64,000 bases of DNA from NCBI RefSeq assembly GCF_016802725.1, contig NC_052673.1:8071037-8135036 (forward strand). Direction: 5' to 3'. The translations under genes and the position numbers were made by a program. The stretch is from Solenopsis invicta. Lineage: Eukaryota; Arthropoda; Insecta; Hymenoptera; Formicidae. Below the pieces are notes generated by a model. It did no database searches. It was not told where the DNA came from and saw only the letters and a program-made list of their open reading frames with translations. Positions 11,255-23,590 of the stretch are shown here, piece after piece. How positions within the stretch are numbered: the first letter of the stretch is position 1; every line of letters begins with the position of its first letter.

Positions 11255-14200
11255 TTGTTGTTGATACAGCATTTGTTGCAGGATATGATCCTGAGGGATA
11301 GGAGCAGTGGGATGAGGATGTGGACTTATAGTGCGAGGTGTGGTGCCACCATACATTTTCAATATGTTCACCAGCACTTCTCGATGGCGATGCTGCATTG
11401 CGGGATTCTATCAAAAATACAATTAAAAAAAAATCTTTATTATATTCTGTAATAAATACAAATAGTCTATCGCAAATAATCGTAAATAACTGACCTGTAA
11501 TTGCTGTATTAGATGTTGTCTGGTAATCTCCCCTTGCTGTAAACCTTGAATAATTGCTTGAGCTTCTGGTCGTTGTAAGAGCTCTTGGCTCGACGGAACA
11601 TTATTTATCATCATTTGCATCTCTGTCGGCACCGGACTGACACCCAACATCCGTTGATTTGCCATCATCATCGATAGCATATCGGAATGTCGTTGCTGTT
11701 GCTTTTGTTGCTGTTGCTGTTGTTGCTGCTGCTGCTGCTATTAATATTAAATATTTGTTTGTCAAAATTCATCACATATTGATCACTAAATAAAAAATTA
11801 TATATTCGCACACATCCATCAAATATATACATATATATTATACCTGTATTTGCAAAACTTTCATTAGATTCTCGTGTTGCATCTGAGCCTGATGCGGATG
11901 TTGAGTAGGACCAAGGGGACCGACGTGATTAAATGTATGAATTGGTTCTGCGGGCGGTTGTTGATGTGGCATCGACGACTGTTGGGTTTTCAATTGTGAA
12001 TTAAGTAACTGAAAGACAAAAAATGAAAAAGATGCAAATTATATGCAACTCAATTAATATAGCAAGAAGAATAGACTATTGTATATACTTACTTGCATTA
12101 ACGTTACAGGTTGTTTTTGAGTGATAGGTCCGTTAGCTGCAGGCACAGCTTGTCCTCCAGTCACTTGAGCAAGCTAAAAAAAAGAAAAAAAAAGTAATTA
12201 TTTGCTTCAGTATATCTGTGAAATAAAATAATGAGTTATATTATTATGTATCGACTCACCAGTTTCTTAAAAGCAGAGAGATCTTCTTCAGTCTTATTTA
12301 CACGGGGTGCATCAGTCGAAGTCGCAGGTGGAGGAGCACCACCCCGCATACGTGCTTCCAACTCTTCCAAACTATGCACAACTTTGCCACCAACTTCTAG
12401 AAAAAAAAAGTTATGCCTATCATGTTTCACTGTTATTTGTTTGATGGCAATATTTATTCAAAAAGTATTTAGCTTACCCAAATCTTTAATAGAACAATTT
12501 TTCATCATAGGTATAGCCGTATTACTCGCGTCACCCTGGCCATTTTGATTTGGCTTATTACCACGATGTAACATCTCGAGTAATTTGACGCCATTTGTGG
12601 TCGTGTTAACATTATTGGTCGTATTGGCCGGAGAAATTGGAGCAAAATAGGTGTTTGATTCTGTCACCGATGGTATTTGAATATTTGGCTCGGTGATGTC
12701 ATTCAATAAATTGTTCAGTAGTTCATCTTGTATGGAAGCTCTACGACTATCTGCCTGTTGAATTGGACTTTCTCTTTTAAACCACTGACTGAATCGCGAA
12801 CCGGTACCGCTATTCGAACCAACTCCATTCTATAAATGAAAAAGAAGAAATTGTTCGAGTGACATACAAAAATAAAACGATTTAAAATATTCGAAACGCA
12901 AATATTATGTCAAACAGATTAATGAGATGACTCACCGTTAACAGCCCAGAAACGCCAGGAAACGTATCAGATTTTAGAAACTCATCCAGATTAAAATCAG
13001 GATGCGCATCCTCTTGATTCTGATTTGCGCTGGAGTTCTCTCCCGATTCGGACGTTGGCTCGGTGACAGTACTCACACTGACGTCGTTCTCTTTGTTTTG
13101 AGTAATAGATTGCTCAGTTTGTTCGGAAATCGGAGAATGTGGCGCCGGTACAGCGTTCATAGGCTGATCTATGACGGTCGGAGTGCTGCGTCCTTTAGGG
13201 CCCGTCAAGTTCTCACTTGATTTATCATCCTTCTCTGTGGAATTTCTCTTGCCCCGTTTCTTCTGTGCAGGATTTTGTTTCTTACTCTTGGCACTGATTA
13301 CTACCTTTTCCTCTGGGATATCCTCAAAACCTCTCAGCTCGATTGTATCATGTTGAGACGTAGGTCCCGAGCTGAACCATTCTGGTTCATCTGCATCACG
13401 AGTATCACTATAAGTCCGTCGACGATCATTGCCGAATCTCTTCTCGCGTCCGCGATCCTTATCACGGTCCATCTGATGATTGTTTCGTTCATTTCGATCC
13501 ACTCCTCTGTCGCCACGATCGCGCTCTCTTTCGCCGCGATCCCCATAATCTCGGCCAAAGGATCTCCGCTCAAATCTCTCGTCCCGCTCGCGCAGACTGT
13601 CACGATCACGTTCCCTTTCTCGCATGTCGCGATCCCTGTCCCGCTCTTTCCCATCACGATTATCTCTATTATCACGATCACGCAGAGAGCCACCAGTAGC
13701 CGTGCCTGATCTAAAACCATAATCCGCACGCTCAGATTCGATCTTTTCGTTTTCCGCTCTGTAGTCCCATATATCTCGTGTCAAAATTCTCCCGCTACCG
13801 ATTCGACGGACAGGTTCACGATGGCTGACCTGTAAAGTATTTTGTAATTGTGTTTATAAACAAAATACAGAGCAATAAATGATGGTAAAGATAAAGATGT
13901 GTCAAGTCTTGAAAAGGAGAAATCGATCGCGAGACGGCTACGTACCTCTGTTTTGCCAATCGGGCTCTCCGGACGCCGGCTTGGTGGCTGATTCACGTTA
14001 ACGAAACATCCCGAATTAAAACTTCTTCGTTGTGGGCTCAAAACGATGCCGTCTTGTTCTTTACGTATTCGGTCTCGTGGATCGCCATTGTTACGTCGCT
14101 TACTATGATTCTCAGTGATTTGATCACCACGTCCAGTCCTTTCTTCTTTCGGGGGTGTATCGCTACGCTTTCTATCCGAATGCCAGCGCTCAGGATCCCA

Positions 14201-14364
14201 AACGCCTCGCGAGCTACAAGAGAAACAAAGCGATCAGTAAAACAAACAATGATACATCTCGATAATTTGAGAAACTCTAAATCATAACTTACTTATTATA
14301 AGCGATATCTAGGAATGTAGGCCTGCGTCTAGATAATCGCAAATTTTTTATCAGCATTAGATCC

Positions 14365-14400
<36 letters not shown>

Positions 14401-14543
14401 TATCTTACAAGATATATTTGGTGTATTATTTTGATAAATTCTAACGCTTGCAAAACGATATTTACCCGAGAATATTGAAACTGTGGTCTAGAACGTCCTA
14501 CTTCCATGATCGAAGCGTCAGTCACCTCTCCGGCCAATGACAT
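7587..14543 (-). CDS. 4E-T: eIF4E transporter 4E-T (EIF4ENIF1), 15 coding exons
   Basis: 4E-T binds eIF4E, carries it to the nucleus and to processing bodies, and represses translation together with DDX6 and LSM14. Exons on the minus strand: 14543-14466, 14366-14293, 14213-13946, 13829-12936, 12829-12478, 12396-12260, 12173-12093, 12008-11844, 11737-11495, 11407-11188, 11058-10987, 10764-10495 (or to 9955), 8986-8810, 8674-8288, 7834-7587. The short form has 1221 codons plus a stop. Seen in the sequence: the eIF4E-binding motif YSREDLM near residue 24, the family block GVWDPERW near residue 54, a charged Arg/Asp/Glu-rich stretch, IELRGFEDIPEE and FNLDEFLKSDTFPG (DDX6-binding type region), FSQWF, VHSLEELEARM, polyglutamine runs, VLRKMTA, and the diagnostic C-terminus ARWFSPELLAQARAG. 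The start ATG follows a 3' splice site at about 14563, so the 5' UTR is split. It is longer than the usual family size (about 1000 aa), mainly through Gln- and Asn-rich linkers. Intron 13 begins GC, not GT. Confidence 0.96.
9955..10494 (-). other. Optional in-frame extension of 4E-T exon 12 (180 codons)
   Basis: Exon 12 can end at 10495 (GACG|gtgcga) or at 9955 (ACCG|gtgaaa). Both donors leave the same phase, so both join in frame to exon 13. The 540 bases between them have no stop, which is unlikely by chance in DNA this AT-rich, and encode a polar Asn/Thr/Ser/Lys-rich segment. The frame continues a few codons past 9955 to a stop at 9941, so retaining the intron would give a truncated protein with an alternative C-terminus. 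Which donor is used cannot be decided from sequence alone; the downstream one is the better match to consensus. Confidence 0.6.
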
Positions 14544-14562
14544 TGATATAATGGCTTCATCT

Positions 14563-16238
14563 CCTGTAAAACAATTAACAAATAAAATAAAATAATAGCA
14601 ATGTGAGAAAAGTGCCGATCAAATGGTTTTATTTCTGGGCGTTCAAAATTCATCGAAACTTAACGGCGATCTACCGAGAATTCCGAAGATTCTAATCTCA
14701 CAGCCGCGACGCGTTCGATTATCCGTTGGCTTTTTTAGCGCACCGCGGTCGTACTTACGAAAGGTCGCTTGCTTTGGACGATTAACAGATTTGTTTTTCC
14801 GGAACCAACGGCAGGCCCTGGTTTGCATAACAAGGATGTCCAGAAAGGGAGATCCAGTTGGGCCGACCAGCGGTCGTTTCCGCGTTCGGCGATTCAGACC
14901 GATAAACCGATCGATGGCGGTTAATCTCATTATAATATCGCTAGTTCTCGCCACGAATAAACCGAGCGCGACAGAGAAATCGGATTTCCTTATCTGTTTG
15001 GCCGCTTTGTCCTAACAGTTCGCTCTTTTCTCGCGCAACCGCCTCGGCGATGTAAACAAACACGCGAAGGGCAAACGAGAGTCAATAGATTCCCGAAATG
15101 TAATGCCGTCACGAATACGTTGTTCCACGAGTCATTAGAAAATGAAATTCCACAAAAGATTTGTCCCGAAAAGCTCTCGCCTTTAACATTTAAAAAAGAA
15201 AACTTCACGATCTAAATATATCGAAATATTTTTATTTCTCTTTCCCTCTATTTTATTCAGCTTTGAAATCGGGGACTCCGGATAGACTCGCCTTCTTGAG
15301 CCTTCTCCGGCCACAAAACCGCTCGAAAAGACGAACTCTCGTTTTTTTTTCTCCCGCGTTCTTTCGCAAAGCGGAAAAATATTAACTGCCCGACTTTCTG
15401 AACATATCAAGCTTTAAAAACGCAAAGAAATTTCGATAGCGAAACAATTATTCGACGTTAGATATTCTACACTGCCTGTATATCCACTCGCACAACTCAA
15501 CAGAAAGAGTATACATAAACCGTCGTGTAAGCAAAGTACAGTGCAAACTGACTGATTCGAATCGTCCTCGGACAGAATAGCTCTCTTGTAAACCAATCAA
15601 AACTTTCCTGAGAAAAGCCTAAATAAGTGAGCGTTTGATTGGTTAGAGAGATGATTTAAATGTAACTGATTCTTATCGAGGGAGATTTCTAGAAATATGT
15701 GTAATATGATTCTCCTATAAATAGAAGCGCACGCAAAATCACATGTACAACGGGATCAGATCCTATCAAATATACTATATATTTGAATGCATGTAAAGGA
15801 ATATTCTTAGCTCAATTCAGGAATTTATTTGTATCTTCTTCTACACAATATCTTGAAGAATGCATGGATTTTTTAAAAATTTTGTTGAAGTCTTTAGGAT
15901 AAATATTTTTTTGCATATGAATAGATTGAGGGATAAAGAGAAGAGAGCAGAATTGATAAAGAGTACTTAATGCCAATGATGCCAGAGCGCCTACATAGAT
16001 AATGTTCTAATAAGGGTCAAGAAAAAAAAGACGTGGGCCCAATTTCTCAACTTACTTTTATAAATGCACTTTTAAGCACATTACTAATGAAAGTATTATC
16101 TATTACGGTAAGTACTTGTGTAAAGTTCAGTAAACTATATGCTTAAAAGCACATTTATTTATAAAAATGAGTGAGATAAAAATATGGGTCATTGTTAAAG
16201 GTGTATTCCATTATTCATTCAGAGTACTGAAAACCTAT
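14563..16238. other. 4E-T upstream region: 5' UTR or intron and moderate-GC DNA
   Basis: Immediately upstream of the 4E-T start exon is a 3' splice site, so transcription starts further up. The stretch 14690-15400 is richer in CpG than the DNA beyond it and may hold a first exon or promoter. Open frames on both strands here overlap and do not resemble proteins. Confidence 0.4.
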
Positions 16239-16450
16239 AGTACACTGTTAAAAATCGGCAGTAGAATTTAATGTAATGTAATGGAAGCAAATTTCAAGCA
16301 GGTACATTAAAAAACAGTTAATGTAAATTCAATGTCAAAAGTGTACTAAAAGTGCACCAATTTCATGCACAAGATTTTCACTTATTGATACATTACATTT
16401 AATGTAACTTAAAAATACATTAAATTTCACGACATTTTTAACAATGTACT
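16239..16450. mobile_element. MITE (212 bases) with AGTACA ends
   Basis: The left end agtacactgttaaaaatcgg and right end atttttaacaatgtact are inverted copies with a few mismatches. The interior is rich in the word taatgta. Confidence 0.65.
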
Positions 16451-16929
16451 TATATGTAAAATGAATTACAGATTACTAGTGAATTTTGGAGAACGGGTCC
16501 TAGATAACATTCCAGAGCTATCCCTATTTGCATTATCTATTTTAAAAACAGATTAGAAAGTGAGAGAGGAATCATATGAGTAAAGAGTAATAAAAAGGAC
16601 TTTGACTTGCACCGATTCAAACTCGCATACAGTAGCCCACAGATCTCCTTGTAAATAAGTTGCAGGAAGATAGAAGTGTTACGAATCTATGAAATGAGGA
16701 CTTCAATTGTTGGCAATATTCTAGTAAATAAACTATCAAAATTCCTCTCAAATTCACGTTAACTTTCATCTTTTGGGAATCGACATCAAATCTGTTCGGT
16801 GCTTCTTGTATTGTCTTCAGTTTTTCTCTTTCTCTATTTTCAGTACGAAGAATGTAACGTTTAACGAAAGAGAGAAAAAGCGAAGAAATCTCTTCTCGTA
16901 AAAGAACAAACTCGCGAGGTTATCCACGG

Positions 16930-17024
16930 CGATCGGGATTCGAGAAAAATGATGTTTGGTAATCTATCGACTCATACCTTCTATCTTCTTCGTCGCCGCC
17001 GTCGCTGTGGCGGTCGTCGACGTA

Positions 17025-17059
<35 letters not shown>

Positions 17060-18480
17060 AGCCGCCGCCGTCACCGTCGTCGTCGTCGCCGGAGTCGCCG
17101 TCGTATCGTTGTTGTCAGCGGCAGCGGCGTCGTCGTAGTCGTCGTTGTTGTCGTCGCCGCCGCCGCCGTTGTTGTCGTCGTCGTGGTGGTGATGGTGGTC
17201 GGCGACTGTTGCTGCTGCTGCTGCTTATCACTTGTCACAGATTCGACGGACATCGCGCCGTTGATCGCGTCGGCCTTCGTCGCTCGGTCGAAGGTAAGAG
17301 ATGTGGTGTCCTGTGTGGATACCGGCGTCCTGTTTTCTGCAATTCGCTATCTTCTCCGAGATGCGATCTCTATGTCTCCTGTCCACCATACACGAGCGGT
17401 GGCACGTAACACACACACACACGCACACACCAATATACACACACAACACACACACACACGCACGCAAACGTGTGTGTGCGCGCGCGCGCACGCTTGCTCG
17501 TACGATGCACACGCAGCACGCACACGGGACGCGCGCGATCGCTAGCTGGCTTGCACGCCTACACGCGCACGCACGTACACCTGCACGCACGCATATACAC
17601 GGAAGCGCGCGCACCTTTTTTATACATATAAGTTTACACCTCTAAATATATATATATATATGCATATATATTGCTTAGTACTGCTTAGTATCACAGACTG
17701 GTTTTCCCTTCTACGTTTCGTGGCTCGGCCAGCGATCGACGAAGCCTCGACGGGGAGATGTGTACTTTTTCTTTCCGACCGTTTCAACGGAGAGATGAAC
17801 GAATATTGGATGGAGAAAGAGAAAGGATACGAAGGAGAAGAGAGACAAAGAAAGGAAAGTGTTTACTGGATAAAGGAGATTGCACGGGAGAAAAAGAGGG
17901 GCAGAGAGCGAAAGTTTACACGCCAAGCTGCGCGAACAAATGGGCTCTGACAATTCTGCGAACGGCACGATCGCGGGATCTCTCGGTCATCTCTCTTGTC
18001 ACAACACAGCGGCCCGTAGCGCAGCAGCTCGCCCGCCGATCGCCGTCAGTCCATCGATCTCGTATCACACACAACAAAATAAACGGCCCGTGTACACACA
18101 CGCGCGCACGCACTGGCTCTCACTCGCGGTGCTATGCAAAAATAGAAAATGGCTGCGCGATCCCCACTTCTGTCGCCGCTGTTGGTTTCTTCTGAGCCCG
18201 ACTGACTGCCTGGCTGGCTTGCTTTCCTTTCCTCGCCTCGCCTTGCCTTGTCTGCCTTTCCTGCCTCCGCGAACCCTCACAGCGATAGCCGAACGTTTCT
18301 GACCGAGGAGGAACGGAAACAGGGAGATGGAGTTTACAGCAGAAGTTCCCGGAACGCGGTGGAAAGGGACGGGCGACGGGCGATGTAAGGAAGGCGCTGT
18401 CATCGACGAGAGTTCGACGGCCACTAGCATTCGTCGACGATTAAAGACCGTTCATCCCGCTGGATGAACGACGCGTCGGA
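16930..18480. promoter_or_regulatory. GC/CpG-rich island between 4E-T and SIRT4
   Basis: Strong rise in GC against an AT-rich background. It contains a CGT/GTC trinucleotide tract (about 16985-17220) and CA/CG-rich runs (17410-17590). Long open frames on both strands are products of the repeat, not genes. It lies upstream of 4E-T on the minus strand and is the best candidate for a distal 4E-T promoter or first exon; SIRT4 lies about 1 kb further right. Confidence 0.5.
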
Positions 18481-18760
18481 GCGCGGTTTGCCAATCACGA
18501 ATTTAAAAATGAAAGTGCAACCGCATCGTGCGTGTCAAGGACACGCCTGATTGGTCCATTTCAGAATTTCCATATACGTTCGCATTTCAATGATTTTATA
18601 CGGTAAATTCTTTCTGATTCACGTATGGTGCTCTTTTATGTTTGTTAAATATTGAACAATAAAAAAAGATTTAACGTATATTATATCATGACAGTTCTAA
18701 ATGCCATATTGATCTAAGAATTGATAGAGAACGTCTGAATTAAAAAGTTTCTTTTTCATT

Positions 18761-19188
18761 GGCTGCGTTCAGCAGACTCATGTTGAGACAGTCTTCTAGC
18801 TCATCCAGACTTTCAGGGCTACTTGCACCAACGCCGATTAACTTAATCGACTGATTTTCCTATCGGAATTAATCAATCGCATTTGTCGTTTTAGTAGAAT
18901 TGACCTGAAATAACCAATCACATTTGACACTTAACCGGCAGTTAAGTTAATCGGCGTTGGTGCAAGTGGGTTTCAGATTTAGAAGAATATACCAATAACA
19001 GCGGGCGCTCACTCAACTATTGAGGTCCAAATTCATAGACGTTTCTCAAGTCTCAGATCTCAGATCTCAAATCTGTCTTTGTTTCGCGTATGGTAATGTA
19101 ATAAGTAAGACAAAGACAGATTTGAGATCTGAGATCTGAGATTTGAGAAACGTCTATGAATTCGAACCTGAGTCTGCTGAACGCAGCC
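18761..19188. mobile_element. MITE family D with a nested family A copy and a foldback core
   Basis: Ends ggctgcgttcagcagactca and its inverse tgagtctgctgaacgcagcc are perfect. Inside are a family A element (18821-18967) and a palindrome with arms 19031-19080 and 19112-19161. Confidence 0.85.
18821..18967. mobile_element. MITE family A, copy 3 (complete, nested)
   Basis: Inverted ends acttgcaccaacgccgatta are perfect over about 24 bases. Same family as 274-421. Confidence 0.85.
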
Positions 19189-19293
19189 ATTCTCACAATT
19201 GGTTTTTTTCTTCTTTTCCTGTTGAATCTAAATGTATAAATCAATAATGTCATGGAATCTCATACATTTACAAAGCTGCTTTTTATGCTCAAT

Positions 19294-19469
19294 GGCCGCA
19301 TTCAGCAGATTCAACATGTTGAGATATTCATTTAAATCATCCAATCAGACATTTAGATCAAGAAGAATAAACCAATAACAGCGAACGCTTACTCAACTGC
19401 TGAAGTTTACTGACTACGCTCAATGGCTATTGGCTAATCGAGAATCTTTGTTTTTTCTGAACGCAACCA
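19294..19469. mobile_element. MITE family D, shorter copy
   Basis: Ends ggccgcattcagcagattca and ctgaacgcaacc match family D. The interior shares the block aagaataaaccaataacagcg with the copy at 18761, but lacks the foldback. It lies about 100 bases upstream of the SIRT4 start codon. Confidence 0.65.
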
Positions 19470-19570
19470 ATGACGCAAAAACTATTTAAAGTGATTTAAA
19501 GGCCATGCAACACACGTGTTAGTATGCATTGTTAATATTTGTGACAGAACGATAAATTATAAGTTTCATT

Positions 19571-21858
19571 ATGATTACGAGGTGTACTAGCCATAATGCG
19601 AAGCTTTTCATGAATGTTTTTTCAGGAGGATTATATCGTAAATATATGCTGAATTTGGTTATGTTTATTTAAATGGATATAAAGCTTTTTTAATTTTAGC
19701 TATTTAGAGTTTATCATGACATTCCGTGATTATGTACGAAAATCGCATTAAGATGTTCATCACTTTACAGCGCAATTATCGAACCTCGCGTTTGTTCCAA
19801 AATGTAACCCGGCGTCAACAGAGGATGTGATGAGATTAAAAGAGTTTGTTGATAAGCACCATCGCTTGTGTGTGTTAACTGGAGCAGGAATATCTACAGA
19901 AAGTGGTATCCCCGATTATAGATCAGCTGAAGTTGGGCTTTATGCTCGAAGCAATCACAAACCAATACTTTATAAAGAATTTTGTGACAGTAAAGCATCC
20001 AGGAGACGATACTGGGCCAGAAATTATATTGGATGGTCAAGGTTTTTGTTTTTCCATAGTTTGGATGTTTCTTACATTGTTTTAGAAAATTAATATATAT
20101 TAACGTCTGTTATCAGCTGTGCGTTTATAGGTTCTCCTCTATTAAACCAAATATTACTCACAAGATATTGAAACATTTGGAAGATATTGGAAAGGTGGAA
20201 TGTATTGTCACACAGAATGTAGATAATTTACATTTAAAGGCGGGAAGTAAGAAGGTGATCGAGCTGCATGGAACGGCATTCAGAGTAATGTGTCTTAATT
20301 GTGATCATAAAATATGCAGACATGAACTTCAAAGAGTGTTTAAAACTCTTAATCCATCTATGATGGCAACTGCTCAGATGATAAGGCCTGATGGTGATGT
20401 GGAATTGTCACAGGTATGAAAATTATTTATATGTAGGGAATATAATGCATTACTTGTAACACCGTTATTATTATCATTACTTTTTTGTTTGTAATGTTAC
20501 ATTTTTATGACAGTGGTAACAAATTCAGCTTTAATTTTTATCGTTACTTTAGTTCAAATCTCTATTATCTTTGTGCCTATTCAATAGCTTTGGATACCTC
20601 TTTAGTGCCCAATACAATTAATGATTACATGCAATATAAGTGCAGTTATACATTTTATTTATTTTTATATTTTAAAATTTAATTAAATGAAATATTGAAC
20701 ATATTATGTGCTTTATATTTCAAAACGGCATTGCTATTATTATTAATACAGAAAGTATACACATATAAGTCTATAATATGTATGTAATGTGAATTACAGA
20801 TTTTTTGTATCGATAAAAACAGAATGTGATCTAATAATCGTAATAATGCTAAAAAATAGTGTTTAATAAAAATTCTCGATAAAATTGCGTTTTTTTATGA
20901 ACTAAATTTCTATAAAGATAAATCTACTATAAAATTAGAAAGATAATATAAAAAATTAGAAGAATTATTAGATAAATTTAATATAAAGGAAAGCTTACGA
21001 TAATTTGGCGTTTAAAATTTTAATATTGCTTTTCAAATAATATAATTTTAAAATCTAATATTTTAGCATTATAAAAAAAGAAACGATTACGAATTGTTAC
21101 TTTCGATAAATTCACAATTAAAATATTTATAAATCAGTAGTCTGTTTGATTTTTGCTGCCAGTTTACCAGTTCAACATTCTTTAAAATGGAGTGGCGTAT
21201 TTTCATTAATAGTAACATAGTTTATATATAAAAAAAAAAAAACAAATTTAATCATATAGGATAAGTTGACTTTAAAATAAAAAATCACGTTTAATGAGAA
21301 TATGCCATCTGATTTTTAAAAAATATTAATGATCTCGTAATCTCGCACGTAATATAAGCATGAAAAAAATGCTTTCTATCATGTAATTGTTTTTTCGAAA
21401 TAAATTTTTTCTTTTAGTATTTTTTTGTATTATTAAATAAAACAAGAAAAAATATTCTCTAAATGATCAAATTACAGAAAACACCATACATAATTTTAAT
21501 ACAATATATTTGACAGGAACAAATAGAAGGCTTCAAAGTTCCTGCTTGCGATAACTGTGGTGGCATTTTGAAACCAGATATTGTATTTTTTGGAGACAAT
21601 GTGCCACATGAAAAAGTACAAAACGTGAAAGCTAACGTGGAAAGTTTAGATGCTTTGCTAATTCTGGGAACATCACTTAGTACATTTTCTGCATACAGGA
21701 TTGTACTGCAAGCAGTTGATGCCAAGAAACCGATAGCAATAGTAAATATTGGCGAGACTAGAGCTGATAAATGTATTAATTTGAAAGTAGAAGGAAGATG
21801 TGGAGATGTTCTATCAAAGATTTGGCAACTAAATGCTTCAAAAGATTTTATAAGATAA
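19571..21858 (+). CDS. SIRT4: NAD-dependent protein lipoamidase/deacylase sirtuin-4, mitochondrial
   Basis: SIRT4 is a mitochondrial class II sirtuin that uses NAD+ to remove acyl or lipoyl groups and to ADP-ribosylate targets such as glutamate dehydrogenase. Exons: 19571-19637, 19771-20041, 20131-20413 and 21517-21858, giving 320 aa, the family's usual length. Visible features: a short basic, Ser/Thr-rich leader suited to mitochondrial import, the conserved entry FVPKCNP near residue 30, the NAD-binding GAGIS at 60-64 followed by ESGIPDYRS, TQNVDNLH at 140-147, the catalytic His in ELHG at about 159, paired zinc cysteines at about 167/170 and 218/221, and GTS and NIGETRAD near the C-terminus. 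The ATG at 19571 was chosen because the frame is closed by TAA just before the 3' splice site at 19770 and only this upstream exon restores phase. Intron 3 (1.1 kb) is AT-rich with no recognisable insert. Confidence 0.95.
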
Positions 21859-21995
21859 TGACAAATGTGAATAGTTATCAAATTATATGCTACGTATAAA
21901 TTTATTCCAACTATTAAATATTATCAAAGATATTTGTATAGTGTATTATAGTTTATTTTTTTATTAATAATGTTGAAAATGTTTTAAAAAAGTTC

Positions 21996-22001
21996 AATAA
22001 A
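21996..22001 (+). terminator. SIRT4 polyadenylation signal AATAAA
   Basis: Canonical hexamer 138 bases after the SIRT4 stop, followed by a GT-rich stretch (ttgtgtgttt) about 15 bases on. It lies between the stops of two convergent genes. Confidence 0.75.
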
Positions 22002-22030
22002 CGAAATTTCTTGAAAAGTTGTGTGTTTCA

Positions 22031-22036
22031 TTTATT
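22031..22036 (-). terminator. eIF3h polyadenylation signal AATAAA (minus strand)
   Basis: The minus-strand hexamer lies 41 bases beyond the eIF3h stop. It is only about 30 bases from the SIRT4 signal on the other strand, so the two mRNA ends must abut or overlap. Confidence 0.7.
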
Positions 22037-22076
22037 TCTTTCAATGTTATAAATATCCGCAATACAATGAATCTTA

Positions 22077-23163
22077 TCAATGAGAAGACTTTGCCTCCTT
22101 TGCATTTTGCAGACTTTGAGTGATATACAATTTTGCTAAGCTCTGAGCACAGAATTGCGAGATGTGTTCGCTGTATGTGTTGATTTGTCCAGCTACAATC
22201 ATTGGATTTAATCTTGGTGGGACTGGCAAAGGTCTCATCAATTTGTTGATATCGTCATCAGGTAAGGGTGGTTCATCCTTTGCAGCCCTGGCAGCATTTT
22301 CTTGAGCCCTCTTAGCCAAGAGCCTGTTCTTATCTTGTTGTTGTCGAACTACCAACTGTTGATATCTGTTAAACTTCATTGCTTCCTGATTCAATTCATC
22401 CACTCGATCCATTAAGCATCTCAACTGATTCTCTAATACTGTAGCTGTTCCAAGATCCAGATACTTTGTACCCTGCTCCTCAGGAATCATTTCATCCAAT
22501 TCCGACATCATGATATTCGTCAAATTACTGTTTTTTATGACTACTGGGATCTCAACAAAGAGACTCTCGTATCCAATCTTTAAGGTACGTAGAGCTTCCG
22601 GAGTAAACTCATTTTCTTTGTACATCTGTATCGCTTGTGGAGTGAGGCGGTATGCTTTAAGCGTCAGGAAACCTCTGGCAGACTTTGCTGTGTCATAAAT
22701 AAGCACAACTGATTCTTCGATGGAAGTTTGGTAGTGGTACTGTGATTCCAGCAGAGATAGATTCAAGAAGTTGCCGACGTCCGCACTTTGATACCAACCG
22801 ACGTGGAAGTGATCAACGTTCACCCTACGTATCGTTAAACAAAATAATGTCATAATTCATAGTTTTGATATTCCTGAATATCTTGAATGCTGACACTCAC
22901 CATCTTAACCTTCGCATCATAGCAAGCTGATACTCCTCTTCATCCATGATCTCATCGTTCTTGGGAAATGGGAAACAGTTGGTGATCTCCAAACGATTCT
23001 GCACGACGAGGCCGAGAAGAGCGCCCTGGGCAACCTCCATGTTGCTGGAAGACTCCTCGTGGCAGTGCTTCACCATCTTCATCACCACCAGCCCGTCACA
23101 TTGCACATAATCTATACGCGGCTCAGCCTCGGGAATTCTTCTCGATGTCGCTCTTGAAACCAT
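22077..23163 (-). CDS. eIF3h: Eukaryotic translation initiation factor 3 subunit H
   Basis: This is a core subunit of eIF3, which binds the 40S ribosome in the cytosol and helps mRNA recruitment. Two exons, 23163-22901 and 22824-22077, give 336 aa, almost exactly the size of insect orthologues. The N-terminal half is an MPN domain: YVQCDGLVVMKMVKH, then ALLGLVV, VDHFHVGWYQS and ESVVLIYD. It is the non-catalytic MPN+/MPN- type of eIF3 subunits. The C-terminal half is helical and charged, with RQQQDKNRLLAKRAQENAA and the family's PPLPDDDINKLM segment. The single intron is 76 bases (22825-22900) and splits a Trp codon. The gene is tail to tail with SIRT4 (218 bases between stops) and head to head with MAEA. 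Confidence 0.97.
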
Positions 23164-23452
23164 TTTCGAAAGATATAATCTCGCGTAGCTGCAAAAAGTT
23201 ACATACAGCTACTTGGCTGACCGACGTCAACGGAGGTTAACTGAAAATGCACACCCTTCTCTTTCTTCCCCTTCCTATGACATTTTCATCAATGCTTCAT
23301 GCTCATCGACGCGGATTGGTCACTGTCAGAAAGTTGATTGGTCACATTGAGTGCAAGATCGCTCACTGCGTGACTTAAATAGCAATTAAAGATGATTGGT
23401 TGGATCCAAAGGTAAGACCCAATCATTTTCAATTACTGCTTAGTTGCTTATA

Positions 23453-23571
23453 GCGCGTTCTACTTAACGCTGGCATGCTCATGGAATTATTTATTATTTC
23501 ATCCTTGTTGTTTGCCAAATATTAAACAAGAACAAATAATGCTCGCGTTGTGAGTGTTAAGTAAAACGCGT
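23453..23571. mobile_element. Small MITE (119 bases)
   Basis: gcgcgttctacttaacgct is mirrored at the right by agtgttaagtaaaacgcgt, with two mismatches. Confidence 0.65.
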
Positions 23572-23590
23572 TTTTCTACAATAAGCTTTA

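Noticed and set aside
13171..13729. Open frames of 131-144 codons overlapping 4E-T exon 4 in other frames
   Set aside because: Shadows of the Arg/Asp-rich 4E-T exon, whose own frame is supported by homology and splice phase.
16949..17645. Long overlapping open frames on both strands (up to 198 codons) rich in Arg or Val
   Set aside because: They follow from the CGT/GTC and CA repeat composition; every frame is open and none looks like a protein.
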